Source of the DNA: SZUA-442 sp963792405
Lineage (GTDB): Bacteria; Actinomycetota; Acidimicrobiia; Spongiisociales; UBA5794
DNA: 49,492 bases
Direction of reading: 5' to 3'
Assembly (NCBI GenBank): GCA_963792405.1
Contig: CAWBVU010000003.1
Location: forward strand, 1-49,492
Part shown: positions 1 through 9,057 of the stretch, in pieces
How the letters are laid out: each line of letters starts with the position of its first letter
Numbering within the stretch: position 1 is the stretch's first letter
Translations under genes and position numbers: made by a program
The notes under the pieces: generated by a model
The model's input: only the letters and a program-made list of their open reading frames with translations
What the model was told of the DNA's origin: nothing
Database searches by the model: none

Positions 1-119
1 ATCCGGCTACCGGCCGGTGTTCGGCGGGTGGGCTACAGAATCCACGGCTGCGTCCGATACACACCATGGGCGCATCGCCCCTCAGCGATGGCCCGTTCGG
101 ACGCGCAGGGAGCACGACG

Positions 120-1520
120 ATGCGGATCATGCGGATCGGGTTCACGACGGTGGTCGTGGTCGGGCATGCCGTTGTGGTGGTCGCGTCGATGATCGTCGCG
201 ACGGAGGTCCGGTACGGCGACGGGAGCCCTCCCCGGTGGGGTGAGTTCTTCGCCAACCCGTGGCTCGCCCTCGCCGGCTACGTCGTCCTCGCCCTCGTCA
301 TCTTCCAGTGGAGCGGCCTGTACCGCTTCGACGAGCGGTGGACGATGGGGTCGGACCTGTGGAAGTCCGCCAGGGCCGTCGGGATCCTCGCCCTCGTCAC
401 GCTGGGGCTGCTGTACGTGTTCAAGCTCGACGAGGTCAGCCGCCTCTTCCTCGCCCTGTTCTTCGTCATGGTGTGGGCGGGCATCTCCCTCACCACCGTG
501 GCGGTCCGCGCCTTCTATTCGCAGCGCCGAGCCTCCGGCAAGGGCACCCGTCACGTCCTCATCGTCGGTACCGACCCGTCGGTGCTGCCGCTGATGGACA
601 ACCTGCTCGTCAACCATCCCGAGCTGGGGGTTCGCATCACCGGATACCTCGGGTACGACCAGGGCCTCGACGCCGACATCGCGTACCTCGGGTCGCCACG
701 GGACCTGCCGCGCATCCTCGAGACCCACATCGTCGACGAGGTCATCGTCGCCCTGAGGCCGGGGGACCTGTACGAGCTCGACGCGATCGTCCACGCCGCA
801 CGCGAGCAGGGCAAGACCGTGCGCATCCCCCTCCCGTCGATGGGGTACTCCATCTCAGCCGGTGAGCTCGAGACGCTCGACGGGACGCCGCTGCTCACCG
901 TGTCGTCCGGCCCGGCCCGGTCCCTCGCGTTCGCCACGAAGCGCCTGGTGGACATCGTGCTGGCGACCGTGGCGCTCGTGGTCCTCGCCCCCGTGATGGC
1001 TGCGATCGCGCTCACCATCGCACTGCGCGAAGGCCGACCGATCCTCTACACCGACCATCGAGCCGGTATCCACGGGAGGACCATCGCCGTCCACAAGTTC
1101 CGCACGATGGTGCGGGGCGCCAACGACATGCGCCGCGACCTGGCCGTCGTCAACGATCGGGAGGGACCGCACTTCAAGCTCGACCTGGACCCAAGGGTCA
1201 CACGATTGGGGGCATTCCTCCGCCGTACCAGCCTCGACGAGCTGCCCCAGTTCTGGGACGTCTTCGTCGGCAGCATGTCGATCGTCGGCCCGCGAGCGCA
1301 GCCGTTCGACGAGGTCGCCGGATACGACGCATGGCACCGCCGTCGCCTGTCCGTCAAGCCGGGCATCACCGGCCTGTGGCAGGTCCGGGCCCGTCAGGAT
1401 CCCTCGTTCGACACCCGTGCGCGCCTCGACATGGAGTACATCGACACCTGGTCACCCCTGCTCGACGTCCGGATCATGGCCCAGACCATCCCGGCAGTGC
1501 TGCGGTCGACGGGTTCGTAG
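120..1520 (+). CDS. polyprenyl glycosylphosphotransferase (initiating sugar-phosphate transferase)
   Basis: Predicted to load the first sugar phosphate onto undecaprenyl phosphate at the inner face of the membrane and so start assembly of a surface glycan. It has about four N-terminal membrane helices (residues 8-130), a Rossmann-like CoA-binding-type middle domain opening with HVLIVGTDPSV, a fifth hydrophobic helix near 280-307, and a C-terminal bacterial sugar transferase domain. Catalytic-domain hallmarks are visible: KFRTM, LDELPQ near residue 371 and VGPRAQP near 389, then KPGITGLWQV. The length of 466 residues suits the WbaP/CpsE type. The ATG at 120 is preferred because the hydrophobic N-terminus begins there; an in-frame ATG at 66 would add 18 unconvincing residues. 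It is the first gene of a glycan operon, with the next start 4 bases after its stop. Family assignment is firm; the sugar is unknown. Confidence 0.93.
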   Translation: MRIMRIGFTTVVVVGHAVVVVASMIVATEVRYGDGSPPRWGEFFANPWLALAGYVVLALVIFQWSGLYRFDERWTMGSDLWKSARAVGILALVTLGLLYVFKLDEVSRLFLALFFVMVWAGISLTTVAVRAFYSQRRASGKGTRHVLIVGTDPSVLPLMDNLLVNHPELGVRITGYLGYDQGLDADIAYLGSPRDLPRILETHIVDEVIVALRPGDLYELDAIVHAAREQGKTVRIPLPSMGYSISAGELETLDGTPLLTVSSGPARSLAFATKRLVDIVLATVALVVLAPVMAAIALTIALREGRPILYTDHRAGIHGRTIAVHKFRTMVRGANDMRRDLAVVNDREGPHFKLDLDPRVTRLGAFLRRTSLDELPQFWDVFVGSMSIVGPRAQPFDEVAGYDAWHRRRLSVKPGITGLWQVRARQDPSFDTRARLDMEYIDTWSPLLDVRIMAQTIPAVLRSTGS

Positions 1521-1524
1521 CGCG

Positions 1525-2734
1525 ATGCCGAACCTCACCATCTTCGCCATGCACTACGCGCCGGAGCTGTCCGGGAATGCGCCCGTACACGACCGCCACG
1601 GCCGAAGCAGTCGCCGCCGCGGGCTGGGACGTCACGATCCACACCGGATACCCGCACTACCCGGAGTGGGAGCGACAGCCCGCACCCGAGTCCGCGAGGA
1701 TCAACGGCGTCACCGTGCGTCGACATCGCCACTCCGTCCCCACCACGCCGACGACCACGGCCAGGGCGCTCATGGATGCGACCTGGGCGGCATCGACCCT
1801 GCCAGCGGTGCTCTCGACCGCCTCGGCATCCGACGTGGTCATGGGCATCGTGCCGAACCTGACCGGCTCATGGGTCGCCCACACCGCTGCGAGGAGGGCG
1901 AAGGCCCCCCTCGTGCTCTGGTTCCAGGACCTCATGGGGCAGGCCGCCACACAGAGCGGCATCGGCGGCGGCGCCCGCGTGGCGAGGCTGGTGCAGCGGA
2001 TCGAGAGGTCCGCCGCGACAAGGGCCGACGCCGTCATCGTCGCCGCCGACGGTTTCCGCCCGTACTTCGTCGGCGCAGGTGTCGACCCGGACCGGATCCA
2101 CGTGGTGCGCAACTGGAGCACGGTCGCGCCATCGCCGCGAGCGAAGGACGCGGCGCGGGTCAGGTTCGGGCTCCCCGGCACGCAGAGGATCGCCGTCCAC
2201 TCCGGCAACATGGGCCTCAAGCAGGGTCTCGACGTGATCCTCGACGCCGCGGCGCATGCCCCGGACATCACCTGGGTCCTCCAGGGCAACGGGAGCGAGC
2301 GGCCGAGGCTCGAACGGGAGGCGTCGTCTCGAGGCCTCACCAATGTCATCTTCCTGGAGGGTCTGGGCAACGACGACCTTGCCGACCTGCTCGCTGCTGC
2401 CGACGTCCTGGTGCTCACGCAGAGGGCCTCCGTCATCGACATGTCGCTGCCGTCGAAGCTGACGACCTACTTCACGGCCCATCGACCGATCGTCGCGAGC
2501 ATCAATGCCGCGAGTGAGGCCGCGGGCCTGATCTCGGAGGGCAACCTCGGCACGCTCGTCGCCGCAGGCGACGGTGGTGCCCTCGCCACCGCGGTCCGCA
2601 ACGCGGACGGGAGCATCCGCGACCGGGTCGATGCGACGGACCTGTTCGGATCACCGACCGATGTCCTCGCGATCCTGGGGGAGACCATCGGTGTCCACGC
2701 CGTCCCGGCGGTGGTGCGCACCAGCGCTGCGTGA
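1525..2734 (+). pseudogene. glycosyltransferase family 4 (WbuB/WcaI-like), one +1 frameshift near the N-terminus
   Basis: GT-B glycosyltransferase of the surface glycan locus, probably adding a nucleotide-activated sugar to the lipid-linked precursor. The opening residues MPNLTIFAMHYAPELSGNAP are read in one frame from the ATG at 1525. From about 1585 the family continuation (TTATAEAVAAAGWDV, PHYPEW) is read in the next frame, to the stop at 2734. Dropping one C from the CCC run at 1582-1584 rejoins the two parts into a normal N-terminal motif, so one extra base is inferred. Later features look sound: a donor-site segment near HSGNMGLKQGLD and a C-terminal LPSKLTTYF-type region. The ATG sits 4 bases after the sugar transferase stop. 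Either the sequence has an inserted base here or the gene is newly inactivated; the rest of the frame shows no decay. Confidence 0.85.
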
Positions 2735-2842
2735 GCACGTCGCTGCAAGCGATCGGGTAGGTTGCCGCCATGGATCGGACCCAGACCGCTGCGGCCAACC
2801 ACGATCGAGTCCCACCCGCGTCGTCCGCTCGAGGGTGACACC

Positions 2843-3934
2843 ATGCAGGTTCTCTACTGGGATCCGAGCCCGATCGGCCACCACCGCAGGTACCTCGACG
2901 CCGTCATCGAGGCGATGCCCGACCACCTCACCCTCGTCGCACCGTCATGGGTCGACGCCGACGACCTGCCGCACGTGGACGTCGTCGAACAGTCGGCCAC
3001 GGACGAGTACGGGTCGCTTCGGACGGCGATGACGGAGACCCGGGTCGACGCGGTGGTCCTCGGACATGGCAACGAGCTCGCACGTCGCCTCGCCACCGCA
3101 CCCCGACCGCCGAGCACCCCCTTCGTCGTGATCGACCTGCGCTGTGTCCCCGCCAGGAGGGACGTCCGATACCGTGCCGACCGCCTCGATGGCGCCCGTG
3201 CCGCCGCGGAGATCTCGATGCGTGAGGTCGCCGTGCGACGGATGCCCATCCGCTACCTCTCCCTCATCCCCGACGCAGTGCGCGGGAGCGATGCCCTCCG
3301 CGAGCGGTCCGACTGGTTCCCCGATCCCCTCCAGCTCCTCGACCACGACCCCCGGAGCGACGGTGCATCCGACCGGGTCACCATCTCGCTCGTCGGGGTC
3401 CTCGCCGAGAAGAAGGGAGTCGCCGATCTCGCCGCTGCCGTGGCACAGCTGCCGCAGCCGATCCGGGATCGGGTCGACGTGGTGTTCGCAGGTGAGCCCG
3501 ACGACGTGGGCAGGGCGAAGCTGGCCGAGGCACGGGCCATCCTCGACCTTCCGTCGCTGACCACGACCGTCATCGAGCGGAGGCTCACCGACGACGAGCT
3601 CGCGGACGTACTCGCGGGGAGCGACGTCGTCGCCCTGCCCTACCGGTCCCATCAGGGGGGATCCGGCATCCTCGGCACGGCGCTCGCCTGCACGACCGCC
3701 CAGGTGGTCATCTCGGACTTCGGGTGGCCCGGCGAGGTCGGTCGCCAGCTCGGGGCCATCACGTACCGGAACCTCGACGTCGACGCCCTGAGCGCAACGC
3801 TCGCCACGGCGATCGACAGGGGGCCACGTCCCAAGCCACTCACACCGGGGGAGATGTGGCCCTTCTACGGCACCCATGAGGACTTCGGCCGCTCCGTGTG
3901 GACGAACGTCGCCAGGGTGCTCGCAGACGGGTGA
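2843..3934 (+). CDS. glycosyltransferase (GT4-like)
   Basis: Probable GT-B fold glycosyltransferase of 363 residues. The N-terminus has the pattern MQVLYWDPSPIGHHRRYL, as seen in transferases whose glycine/histidine loop lies close to the start. The C-terminal half has a core of the form VGVLAEKKGVADL (near residue 183) and an acceptor/donor-site stretch with ALPYRSHQGGSGILGTA, where the usual E-x7-E motif is weak. The ATG at 2843 follows a GAGGG-type ribosome site; an in-frame ATG at 2762 would add 27 low-quality residues. It is the last gene of the first plus-strand run and its TGA abuts the tail of the convergent minus-strand operon. The sugar and linkage cannot be read from the sequence. 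Confidence 0.78.
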   Translation: MQVLYWDPSPIGHHRRYLDAVIEAMPDHLTLVAPSWVDADDLPHVDVVEQSATDEYGSLRTAMTETRVDAVVLGHGNELARRLATAPRPPSTPFVVIDLRCVPARRDVRYRADRLDGARAAAEISMREVAVRRMPIRYLSLIPDAVRGSDALRERSDWFPDPLQLLDHDPRSDGASDRVTISLVGVLAEKKGVADLAAAVAQLPQPIRDRVDVVFAGEPDDVGRAKLAEARAILDLPSLTTTVIERRLTDDELADVLAGSDVVALPYRSHQGGSGILGTALACTTAQVVISDFGWPGEVGRQLGAITYRNLDVDALSATLATAIDRGPRPKPLTPGEMWPFYGTHEDFGRSVWTNVARVLADG

Positions 3935-4708
3935 TCATCCCCCGGCGAGGGCGATGGCCTCGTCGATGGGGATCCGGTCGAAGATCGTGAGCTTGCCCCC
4001 CACGGTGGCGTCGAGCACCCTCCTGCCATCGGCTTCGAAGGCCTCCCTCGCGGCCAGGTAGTTCCGTTCGCTCGCGACGAGGTCGGGGACCGCCCATCGC
4101 TGCCCCGCGAAGTACGACGGGTCGAAGTGGTCCCTGTCGTCACCTTCGAGGGTCTCGTAGTCGTTGGCGTTCTTGCCCTCGACGTGGAACGAGTGGTCCA
4201 CGCCCACGACGATGACGGGGTCGGCGCCCATCCAGTAGGCCATCTGGAGCGCGGTGTAGGTGACCGTGGCGCTGCGGCCCACGCCCACGGTGAGATCGGT
4301 CGAGAAGTCCTCTGTGGGGCGCAGGTGGAACCAGCGCATCCCTGGGCGGGCCGCGGCGGGGACGAAGTAGCGGGCCTTGCGCGGGAGCCAGATCGGCACG
4401 CCGGAGGCGAGCATCTCCGACCAGTGCTGGCGGATCACCGACGAATTGGCCGCCACGACGAGGCCGGGACGCCACCTCGTGCGGTCGTAGATGAGGTCGA
4501 TCTTGTTCATCCCGATCGCGGGGATGCCCCTGAGGTCGTCGAGCGGCGTGTCGTTGAGGCTCGGGCCGTTCCCGACGACGAGCATCGGGGAGCCCGCATG
4601 GATCCCCCGCAGCTCCTCGACGTCGTGACGCGAAGGGGAGCGCCGGTAGAGCTGGCCCTCGAGCCAGTACCTCGGCGCCACCGTGGCGAGGCGGATCGCG
4701 GTCTTCAC
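3935..4708 (-). CDS. DUF115 / Maf-like protein (motility accessory factor glycosyltransferase-like)
   Basis: A 257-residue protein with the DUF115/MAF signature. VVGNGPSL lies at residues 44-51, and a second conserved block around residues 140-175 contains GVGRSATVTYTALQMA and GADPVIVVGVDHSF. In flagellated bacteria Maf proteins transfer nonulosonic acids such as pseudaminic acid to protein, and related domains occur in surface-glycan loci. The gene is the last of a three-gene minus-strand operon: its ATG overlaps the stop of the cytidylyltransferase by 4 bases (ATGA), so it is probably translationally coupled to it. That coupling is the best evidence that it uses the CMP-sugar made next door. 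No flagellin gene is present here, so the acceptor is unknown. Confidence 0.82.
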   Translation of the reverse strand: MKTAIRLATVAPRYWLEGQLYRRSPSRHDVEELRGIHAGSPMLVVGNGPSLNDTPLDDLRGIPAIGMNKIDLIYDRTRWRPGLVVAANSSVIRQHWSEMLASGVPIWLPRKARYFVPAAARPGMRWFHLRPTEDFSTDLTVGVGRSATVTYTALQMAYWMGADPVIVVGVDHSFHVEGKNANDYETLEGDDRDHFDPSYFAGQRWAVPDLVASERNYLAAREAFEADGRRVLDATVGGKLTIFDRIPIDEAIALAGG

Positions 4709-5367
4709 GCGAGGGCCTCGTACGCGGCGACGGCCATGGCGAAGTCCGCCTCCTCGTCGATGTCGATCGCCTCGAGGGCGTCCATCTCGTACATGGCGGC
4801 GTCACGTGTGATGCGGCGGTCATCGGTGAGGAAGCCCTCGCGGGAGAAGACGTAGAAGTTGGAGTTCTCCAGGTACAGCGGCTCCAGCTCCTGGGTCGGG
4901 ATCAGCTCCGTGGGGTCGTGGTTGACCGCCTCCATGTCCCCCGTGTAGAAGCGGGCCTGCATACGCGTGACGGCGAAGAGGCTGCTGATCGTGTCGTCGG
5001 CGAGGTAGCGACCGACGGCGTCGTCGATCGTGGCGGAGCGCAACAGCGGGTTCGTGGCGTGGGTCTGAAGCAGGTGGTCGACCGGGTGGTTGTCGAGGAA
5101 CGCCCGGATGAGGCGGTTCACCGACACGTCGTCGCCCACGAGGTCCGGCCGACGCCGGATCACATGGACACCCTCGAGCCCAGAGGCGGACTCCGCGATG
5201 GCGTCGTCGTCGGTGTCGATCCAGATCGCGTCCACGGTGCGTGCCCGAACGAGCGTGTCCACGATGACGTGGAAGAGCGGCCGTCCTGCGAAGTCGCGCA
5301 GGTTCTTCCCCGGGACCCGCTCCGAGTGGCCCTTGAGGGGGATGAACGCCGTGACCGTGCCGCTCAC
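4705..5367 (-). CDS. acylneuraminate cytidylyltransferase-like (CMP-sugar synthetase)
   Basis: A 220-residue nucleotidyltransferase of the NeuA/KdsB/PseF superfamily, expected to activate a 2-keto-3-deoxy sugar acid with CTP to give a CMP-sugar and pyrophosphate. The CTP-binding loop IPLKGHSERVPGKN lies at residues 9-22. Also present are the DTDDDAIA block (51-58), RRRPDLVGDD (71-80) and QTHATNPL (101-108), all at the usual spacing. The length matches the single-domain form. The GTG at 5367 is chosen because it overlaps the upstream aldolase stop in the GTGA arrangement and places the first beta-strand correctly. The upstream partner is an HpcH/HpaI aldolase and the downstream partner is Maf-like. 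The actual substrate (Kdo, sialic, pseudaminic or other) cannot be told from these motifs. Confidence 0.88.
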   Translation of the reverse strand: MSGTVTAFIPLKGHSERVPGKNLRDFAGRPLFHVIVDTLVRARTVDAIWIDTDDDAIAESASGLEGVHVIRRRPDLVGDDVSVNRLIRAFLDNHPVDHLLQTHATNPLLRSATIDDAVGRYLADDTISSLFAVTRMQARFYTGDMEAVNHDPTELIPTQELEPLYLENSNFYVFSREGFLTDDRRITRDAAMYEMDALEAIDIDEEADFAMAVAAYEALA

Positions 5368-6113
5368 CGCAATCGGGGCAGGCCCGCGGAGATCTCCCCG
5401 AGCCGGTGGGAGAAGATCAGCATCTCTGAGGCCATCGCGACGAAGGTGTAGCCGCGGGAGAACATGGCCGCGACCTCGTCGAGGTCGGGGGCGACGACGT
5501 GGATGCCGGCGAGGTGGTCGCCTCCCGCCCGTGCCTCCACGTCGGCGAGTGCGGCCCGAACGGCGGGGTTCGAGAAGTCCCCTGGGGTGCCGAGCGATGC
5601 CGACAGGTCGTAGGGGCCGACGAAGAAGCCTGCGATGCCATCGACCGCGAGGATCGCGTCGAGGTTCCGCACGCCGTCGATGTGCTCGATCTGGGCGATC
5701 ACGACGATGCCGGGCTCCGTGGTGTCCCGGTACTCGGTGAAGGCGGCCCCATAGCCCTGTGCCCTGGCGAGCCCAACCCCGCGCGCCCCCCTGGGCGGGT
5801 ACGACGCTGCGGCGACGACCGCCGCCGCCTGGTCCGCCGTGTTGACCATGGGGGCGATGATCCCCGACGCACCGGCGTCGAGGACGCGCTTGATGATCGA
5901 CGGGTCGTGGCTCGGCACCCGCACGAACACGGGAAGGCCTGCGAGGTCCACGATGCGGATCAGGTCCCCCGCCTGGGCGATGGACGTGGTGGTGTGCTCG
6001 AGGTCGATGCACAGCCAGTCGAACCCCGCAGTGGCCATCATCTCGGCCAGGGCGGGGTCCGCAAGCTGCAGCCAGGAGCCCAGCGTGGGACGGGCGTAGA
6101 GGTCAAGGTCCAT
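5364..6113 (-). CDS. HpcH/HpaI family aldolase (2-dehydro-3-deoxy acid aldolase-like)
   Basis: Metal-dependent class II pyruvate aldolase of 249 residues. Family hallmarks are WLCIDLEHTTT (residues 33-43), the pyruvate-binding Arg65 in VFVRVPSHD, GASGIIAPMVN (81-91), the metal ligand in QIEH (141-144) and GPYDLSASLG (166-175). The family reversibly joins pyruvate to an aldehyde to give a 2-keto-3-deoxy (or 2-keto-4-hydroxy) acid. As first gene of an operon with a CMP-sugar synthetase and a Maf-like protein it is more likely biosynthetic than catabolic here, making the keto-acid sugar that is then activated. That role is an inference. It is divergent from the 2-hydroxyacid dehydrogenase operon across an 80-base gap. 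Confidence 0.9.
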   Translation of the reverse strand: MDLDLYARPTLGSWLQLADPALAEMMATAGFDWLCIDLEHTTTSIAQAGDLIRIVDLAGLPVFVRVPSHDPSIIKRVLDAGASGIIAPMVNTADQAAAVVAAASYPPRGARGVGLARAQGYGAAFTEYRDTTEPGIVVIAQIEHIDGVRNLDAILAVDGIAGFFVGPYDLSASLGTPGDFSNPAVRAALADVEARAGGDHLAGIHVVAPDLDEVAAMFSRGYTFVAMASEMLIFSHRLGEISAGLPRLR

Positions 6114-6193
6114 GGGTAACTGCCGATAGCCAGATTGACAGCGTTGACCCTAGTGCGCCCCTCCTCGGGCACCCGGTCATCACGAGAGGATGC

Positions 6194-7117
6194 ATGATGC
6201 CTGGAACGATCGCGATCACGACATCCAACTTCGACATGGACAACCCGCTGCTGAAGCGGTTCACCGATGCGGGGTGGAACATCGTGCGCAACCCGCATGG
6301 GCGGCGGATGACCGAGGATGAGGTGCGTGACCTCCTCGCCGAGACGTCGAGCACCGCGATGATCGCAGGGGTCGAGCCGCTCACCGCGTCCGTGTTCGAC
6401 GCGAATCCGCAACTCGAGGTCATCTCCCGGTGCGGGTCCGGCCTCGACGCCATCGACCTCAAGGCCGCTGCCAATGCGGGCATCAGCATCTACCGCACCC
6501 CGGAGGCACCCGCCGAGGCGGTCGCCGAACTCACCGTGTCGCTCGCGATCGGCGTCCTGCGGCGCATCGGCGAGGCCGATCGCATCATGCGGACGGGCGA
6601 CTGGCATGCCCTGATGGGTCGCTCGTACAGCCGATCGAGGATCGGGATCGCCGGCCTCGGCCACGTGGGCCGCCGCGTCGCCAGGGTCTCGGCCGTGCTC
6701 GGCGCCGAGGTCGGCTTCTTCGACACGTTCGTCGACGACCCCGACTACCGCCGCTTCCCCGACATCGCCGCACTCGCAGAGTGGGCGGACGTCCTCACGA
6801 TCCACCTTCCCCACGACGAGGACACACATCACGCAGTCGATGCCGACGTCATCGCCGCCCTGGGCCCCGACGGCGTCCTCATCAACACCGCCCGCGGCGG
6901 CCTCGTCGACGAGTCGGCACTGCACGACGCCCTCGTCTCGGGGAACCTCGCAGGGGCGGCCCTCGACGTGTTCGAGAAGGAGCCCTACGACGGCCCGCTG
7001 GCGAGCCTCGACAACGTGATCCTCACCTGCCACATGGGGTCGTACGCCAACGAGGTCCGCTCGGCGATGGAGAGCGAGGCCCTCGTCAACGCACTGGACT
7101 ACCTGGAGCTGTCGTGA
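6194..7117 (+). CDS. D-isomer-specific 2-hydroxyacid dehydrogenase
   Basis: NAD-dependent dehydrogenase of 307 residues, related to D-3-phosphoglycerate dehydrogenase, that interconverts a 2-hydroxy acid and a 2-keto acid. The nucleotide-binding loop GIAGLGHVG is at residues 151-159. The catalytic triad is in place: Arg234 in NTARGG, Glu263 in FEKEP and His280 in CHMGS. The substrate-domain segment RCGSGLDAIDL (79-89) is typical. The ribosome site GAGAGG at 6184-6189 suits the second ATG (6197) slightly better than the one at 6194. It overlaps the HAD gene by 4 bases. In this locus it probably supplies or trims an acidic building block of the glycan, but the substrate is not identifiable; serine biosynthesis is the alternative. 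Confidence 0.88.
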   Translation: MMPGTIAITTSNFDMDNPLLKRFTDAGWNIVRNPHGRRMTEDEVRDLLAETSSTAMIAGVEPLTASVFDANPQLEVISRCGSGLDAIDLKAAANAGISIYRTPEAPAEAVAELTVSLAIGVLRRIGEADRIMRTGDWHALMGRSYSRSRIGIAGLGHVGRRVARVSAVLGAEVGFFDTFVDDPDYRRFPDIAALAEWADVLTIHLPHDEDTHHAVDADVIAALGPDGVLINTARGGLVDESALHDALVSGNLAGAALDVFEKEPYDGPLASLDNVILTCHMGSYANEVRSAMESEALVNALDYLELS

Positions 7118-7770
7118 CGGCGCCCGCCGGGCGCGGGCCCTGGGACCTGGTCGTCTTCGACTTCGACGGCACGCTCTGTGACTCCGTCCACGTCAAGACC
7201 GAAGCCTTCCACCGTCTGTACATGGACGACCATGGGCCCTACTTCGCCGACAGGGTGCTCGCCCACCACCTGGCGAACCAGGGCGTCTCGCGGTACGACA
7301 AGATCCGACACGTCGAACGGGAGTTCCTCGGCAAACCCGGCGACGACCGGTCGGTCGAGATCGTGGCCGAGCGGTTCTCACGACTCGTTGAGGACGCCGT
7401 CGTCGCCGCCCCCCTCCTCGAAGGCGTCGACGACTACCTGAAGACGACCGCGGCGACCCTCGCCATCGCGTCGGCGACACCGACGCTCGAGCTGCGGCGG
7501 ATCGTCGCGCGCAAGGGCATCGATCAGTACTTCGTGGCGATCGAGGGCACCCCCAGATCCAAGGCCGACATCGTCGACGACGTGCGCGAGAGGCTCGGTT
7601 TCGACCGATCGGCCACCGTCTTCGTTGGCGATCAGCCGTCCGATGCCGCCGCTGCGACCGCGAGCGGCGTCGATGGCGTCATGATTGCGGCGCCCGCACC
7701 CTGGAACGAGCCGCACACCGTCGTCGGCTCCTTCGAGCAGGCCGCTCGGGTGCTCACCGGGAGCCGATGA
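7114..7770 (+). CDS. HAD-superfamily hydrolase (phosphatase)
   Basis: Phosphatase of 218 residues with an alpha-helical cap, of the phosphoglycolate phosphatase/beta-phosphoglucomutase type. Motif I is FDFDGTL, with nucleophile Asp16 and acid Asp18; motif II lies in IASATPT, motif III is the Lys in RSKADI, and motif IV is FVGDQPSDAAAA. The GTG at 7114 overlaps the dehydrogenase stop (GTGA), and its own TGA overlaps the ATG of the next gene, so the operon is tightly coupled. It could dephosphorylate a sugar-acid phosphate made in this locus, as known in several 2-keto-3-deoxy sugar pathways, though those use other HAD subclasses. Confidence 0.88.
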   Translation: MTAPAGRGPWDLVVFDFDGTLCDSVHVKTEAFHRLYMDDHGPYFADRVLAHHLANQGVSRYDKIRHVEREFLGKPGDDRSVEIVAERFSRLVEDAVVAAPLLEGVDDYLKTTAATLAIASATPTLELRRIVARKGIDQYFVAIEGTPRSKADIVDDVRERLGFDRSATVFVGDQPSDAAAATASGVDGVMIAAPAPWNEPHTVVGSFEQAARVLTGSR

Positions 7771-9038
7771 CCGCCATGACAGGCAACGGGAAGCGCCAGG
7801 TGCTCGGGGAACGGTCGTCCCATGCCGCGAGGAAGGCCCAGCATGTGGCCGTCCGCGGTACCCAGAAGCTCGCCCGTACCGTGACCCGGAGCCGCCGCGA
7901 GGGACCTCTCGACCGCATCGTCATGTGGCCCCCGGTGCGCACGGGTGCCGAACTCGCCGACCTCAGCGCGCGGATCCGCTGGTACCTGCCCGATCACTGC
8001 ACGGTGGAGGTCCCCGTCGAGGGCATCGGTCTGATCCCGCAGCCGGTGCCATGGTTCGACGCGGACGACCAGGGCACACCGGGGAACGTCGTCGTCGTCC
8101 CGGCGCAGACGATCGACTTCAACGGCCGCACGGTGGCCGTGTGGCGTGACACGCGCCGCACGATCAGATCGCCACGGATCGCCCGGCGCATCGCGGATGT
8201 CACGATCGTCGACCCTTCGTACCTGGGACTCACCGACGTCGCCTCCTACACGGACCTCGCCCAGAGGTCCGCACCTGTTGCCGATCTCGACGCCGCGCGT
8301 CGGCAGTCGTCAGCGAATCTCGAGCGCCTGCTGAGATCCGTCGATGGTGCCCGCGCTGCTCTCGTCTACGGTACGGGGCCCTCGATGCGCGACGTGATGC
8401 CCCACGAGGTGGGCGCCGACGTGGTGATCGCGTGCAACAGTGCGGTGCGCGACCCCGCGTGGATCGAGGCGACGAGGCCGAACGTGATCGCCTTCGCCGA
8501 CCCCGTGTTCCACTACGGCCCGAGCCGGTATGCAGCGACCTTCCGGATCGACCTCCAGAAGGCGGTCGAGGTCTCCGACGCGTACGTCGCGACCACGTCG
8601 CGGTATCTCCCGCTCCTCGTCCGTCACCTGCCCGACCTCGTCGAACGTGCGGTCGTCCTCGACATGGTGCCGGGGTCGAAGTTCACGGTTCCGTCACCCG
8701 CGTCGCCGTCGGTCACGCTGACCGAGAACGTCCTGACGCTGCTGATGCTTCCGCTCGCCGGCGCGATGGGCCTCGACGTCGCGATCGCGGGATGCGATGG
8801 GCGCGCAAGGGGGGAGACGTACTTCTGGCGCCACAGCTCGGAGGGCCAGTACTCCGACGAGCTCATGGAGACGGCGGCCAAGGCCCACCCCGCCTTCTTC
8901 AGGGACCGCAACTACGGCGACTACTACGCGACGCACTGCAAGGTCCTCGAGAAGCAGATCTCGGCCCTCGAACGGGCGGGCCGCACCGTGACCTGCGCCA
9001 CTCCCTCGATGATCCCCGCCCTCGCGGCTCGGGGGTGA
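7767..9038 (+). CDS. DUF115 / Maf-like protein, second copy in the locus
   Basis: A 423-residue protein whose middle carries the same fold signature as the protein encoded at 3935-4708. A glycine loop (VYGTGPSM) is followed by an ADVVIACNSAV block, and later by a conserved stretch ending in LDVAIAGCDGR. The N-terminal 70 residues are basic and without clear domains. It overlaps the HAD gene by 4 bases (ATGA) and is followed 19 bases later by the flippase, so it belongs to the glycan operon. A glycosyltransferase role, probably with a CMP-activated sugar, is inferred from the domain and the neighbours. Identity with the other DUF115 protein is low outside the motifs, so this is not a recent duplicate. 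Confidence 0.72.
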   Translation: MTAMTGNGKRQVLGERSSHAARKAQHVAVRGTQKLARTVTRSRREGPLDRIVMWPPVRTGAELADLSARIRWYLPDHCTVEVPVEGIGLIPQPVPWFDADDQGTPGNVVVVPAQTIDFNGRTVAVWRDTRRTIRSPRIARRIADVTIVDPSYLGLTDVASYTDLAQRSAPVADLDAARRQSSANLERLLRSVDGARAALVYGTGPSMRDVMPHEVGADVVIACNSAVRDPAWIEATRPNVIAFADPVFHYGPSRYAATFRIDLQKAVEVSDAYVATTSRYLPLLVRHLPDLVERAVVLDMVPGSKFTVPSPASPSVTLTENVLTLLMLPLAGAMGLDVAIAGCDGRARGETYFWRHSSEGQYSDELMETAAKAHPAFFRDRNYGDYYATHCKVLEKQISALERAGRTVTCATPSMIPALAARG

Positions 9039-9057
9039 CACCGGTGGAGTCCCGACG

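Noticed and set aside
4705..6113. Kdo biosynthesis for Gram-negative lipopolysaccharide
   Set aside because: No KdsA, KdsD, KdsC-type phosphatase or lipid A gene is present, and the other genes look actinobacterial.
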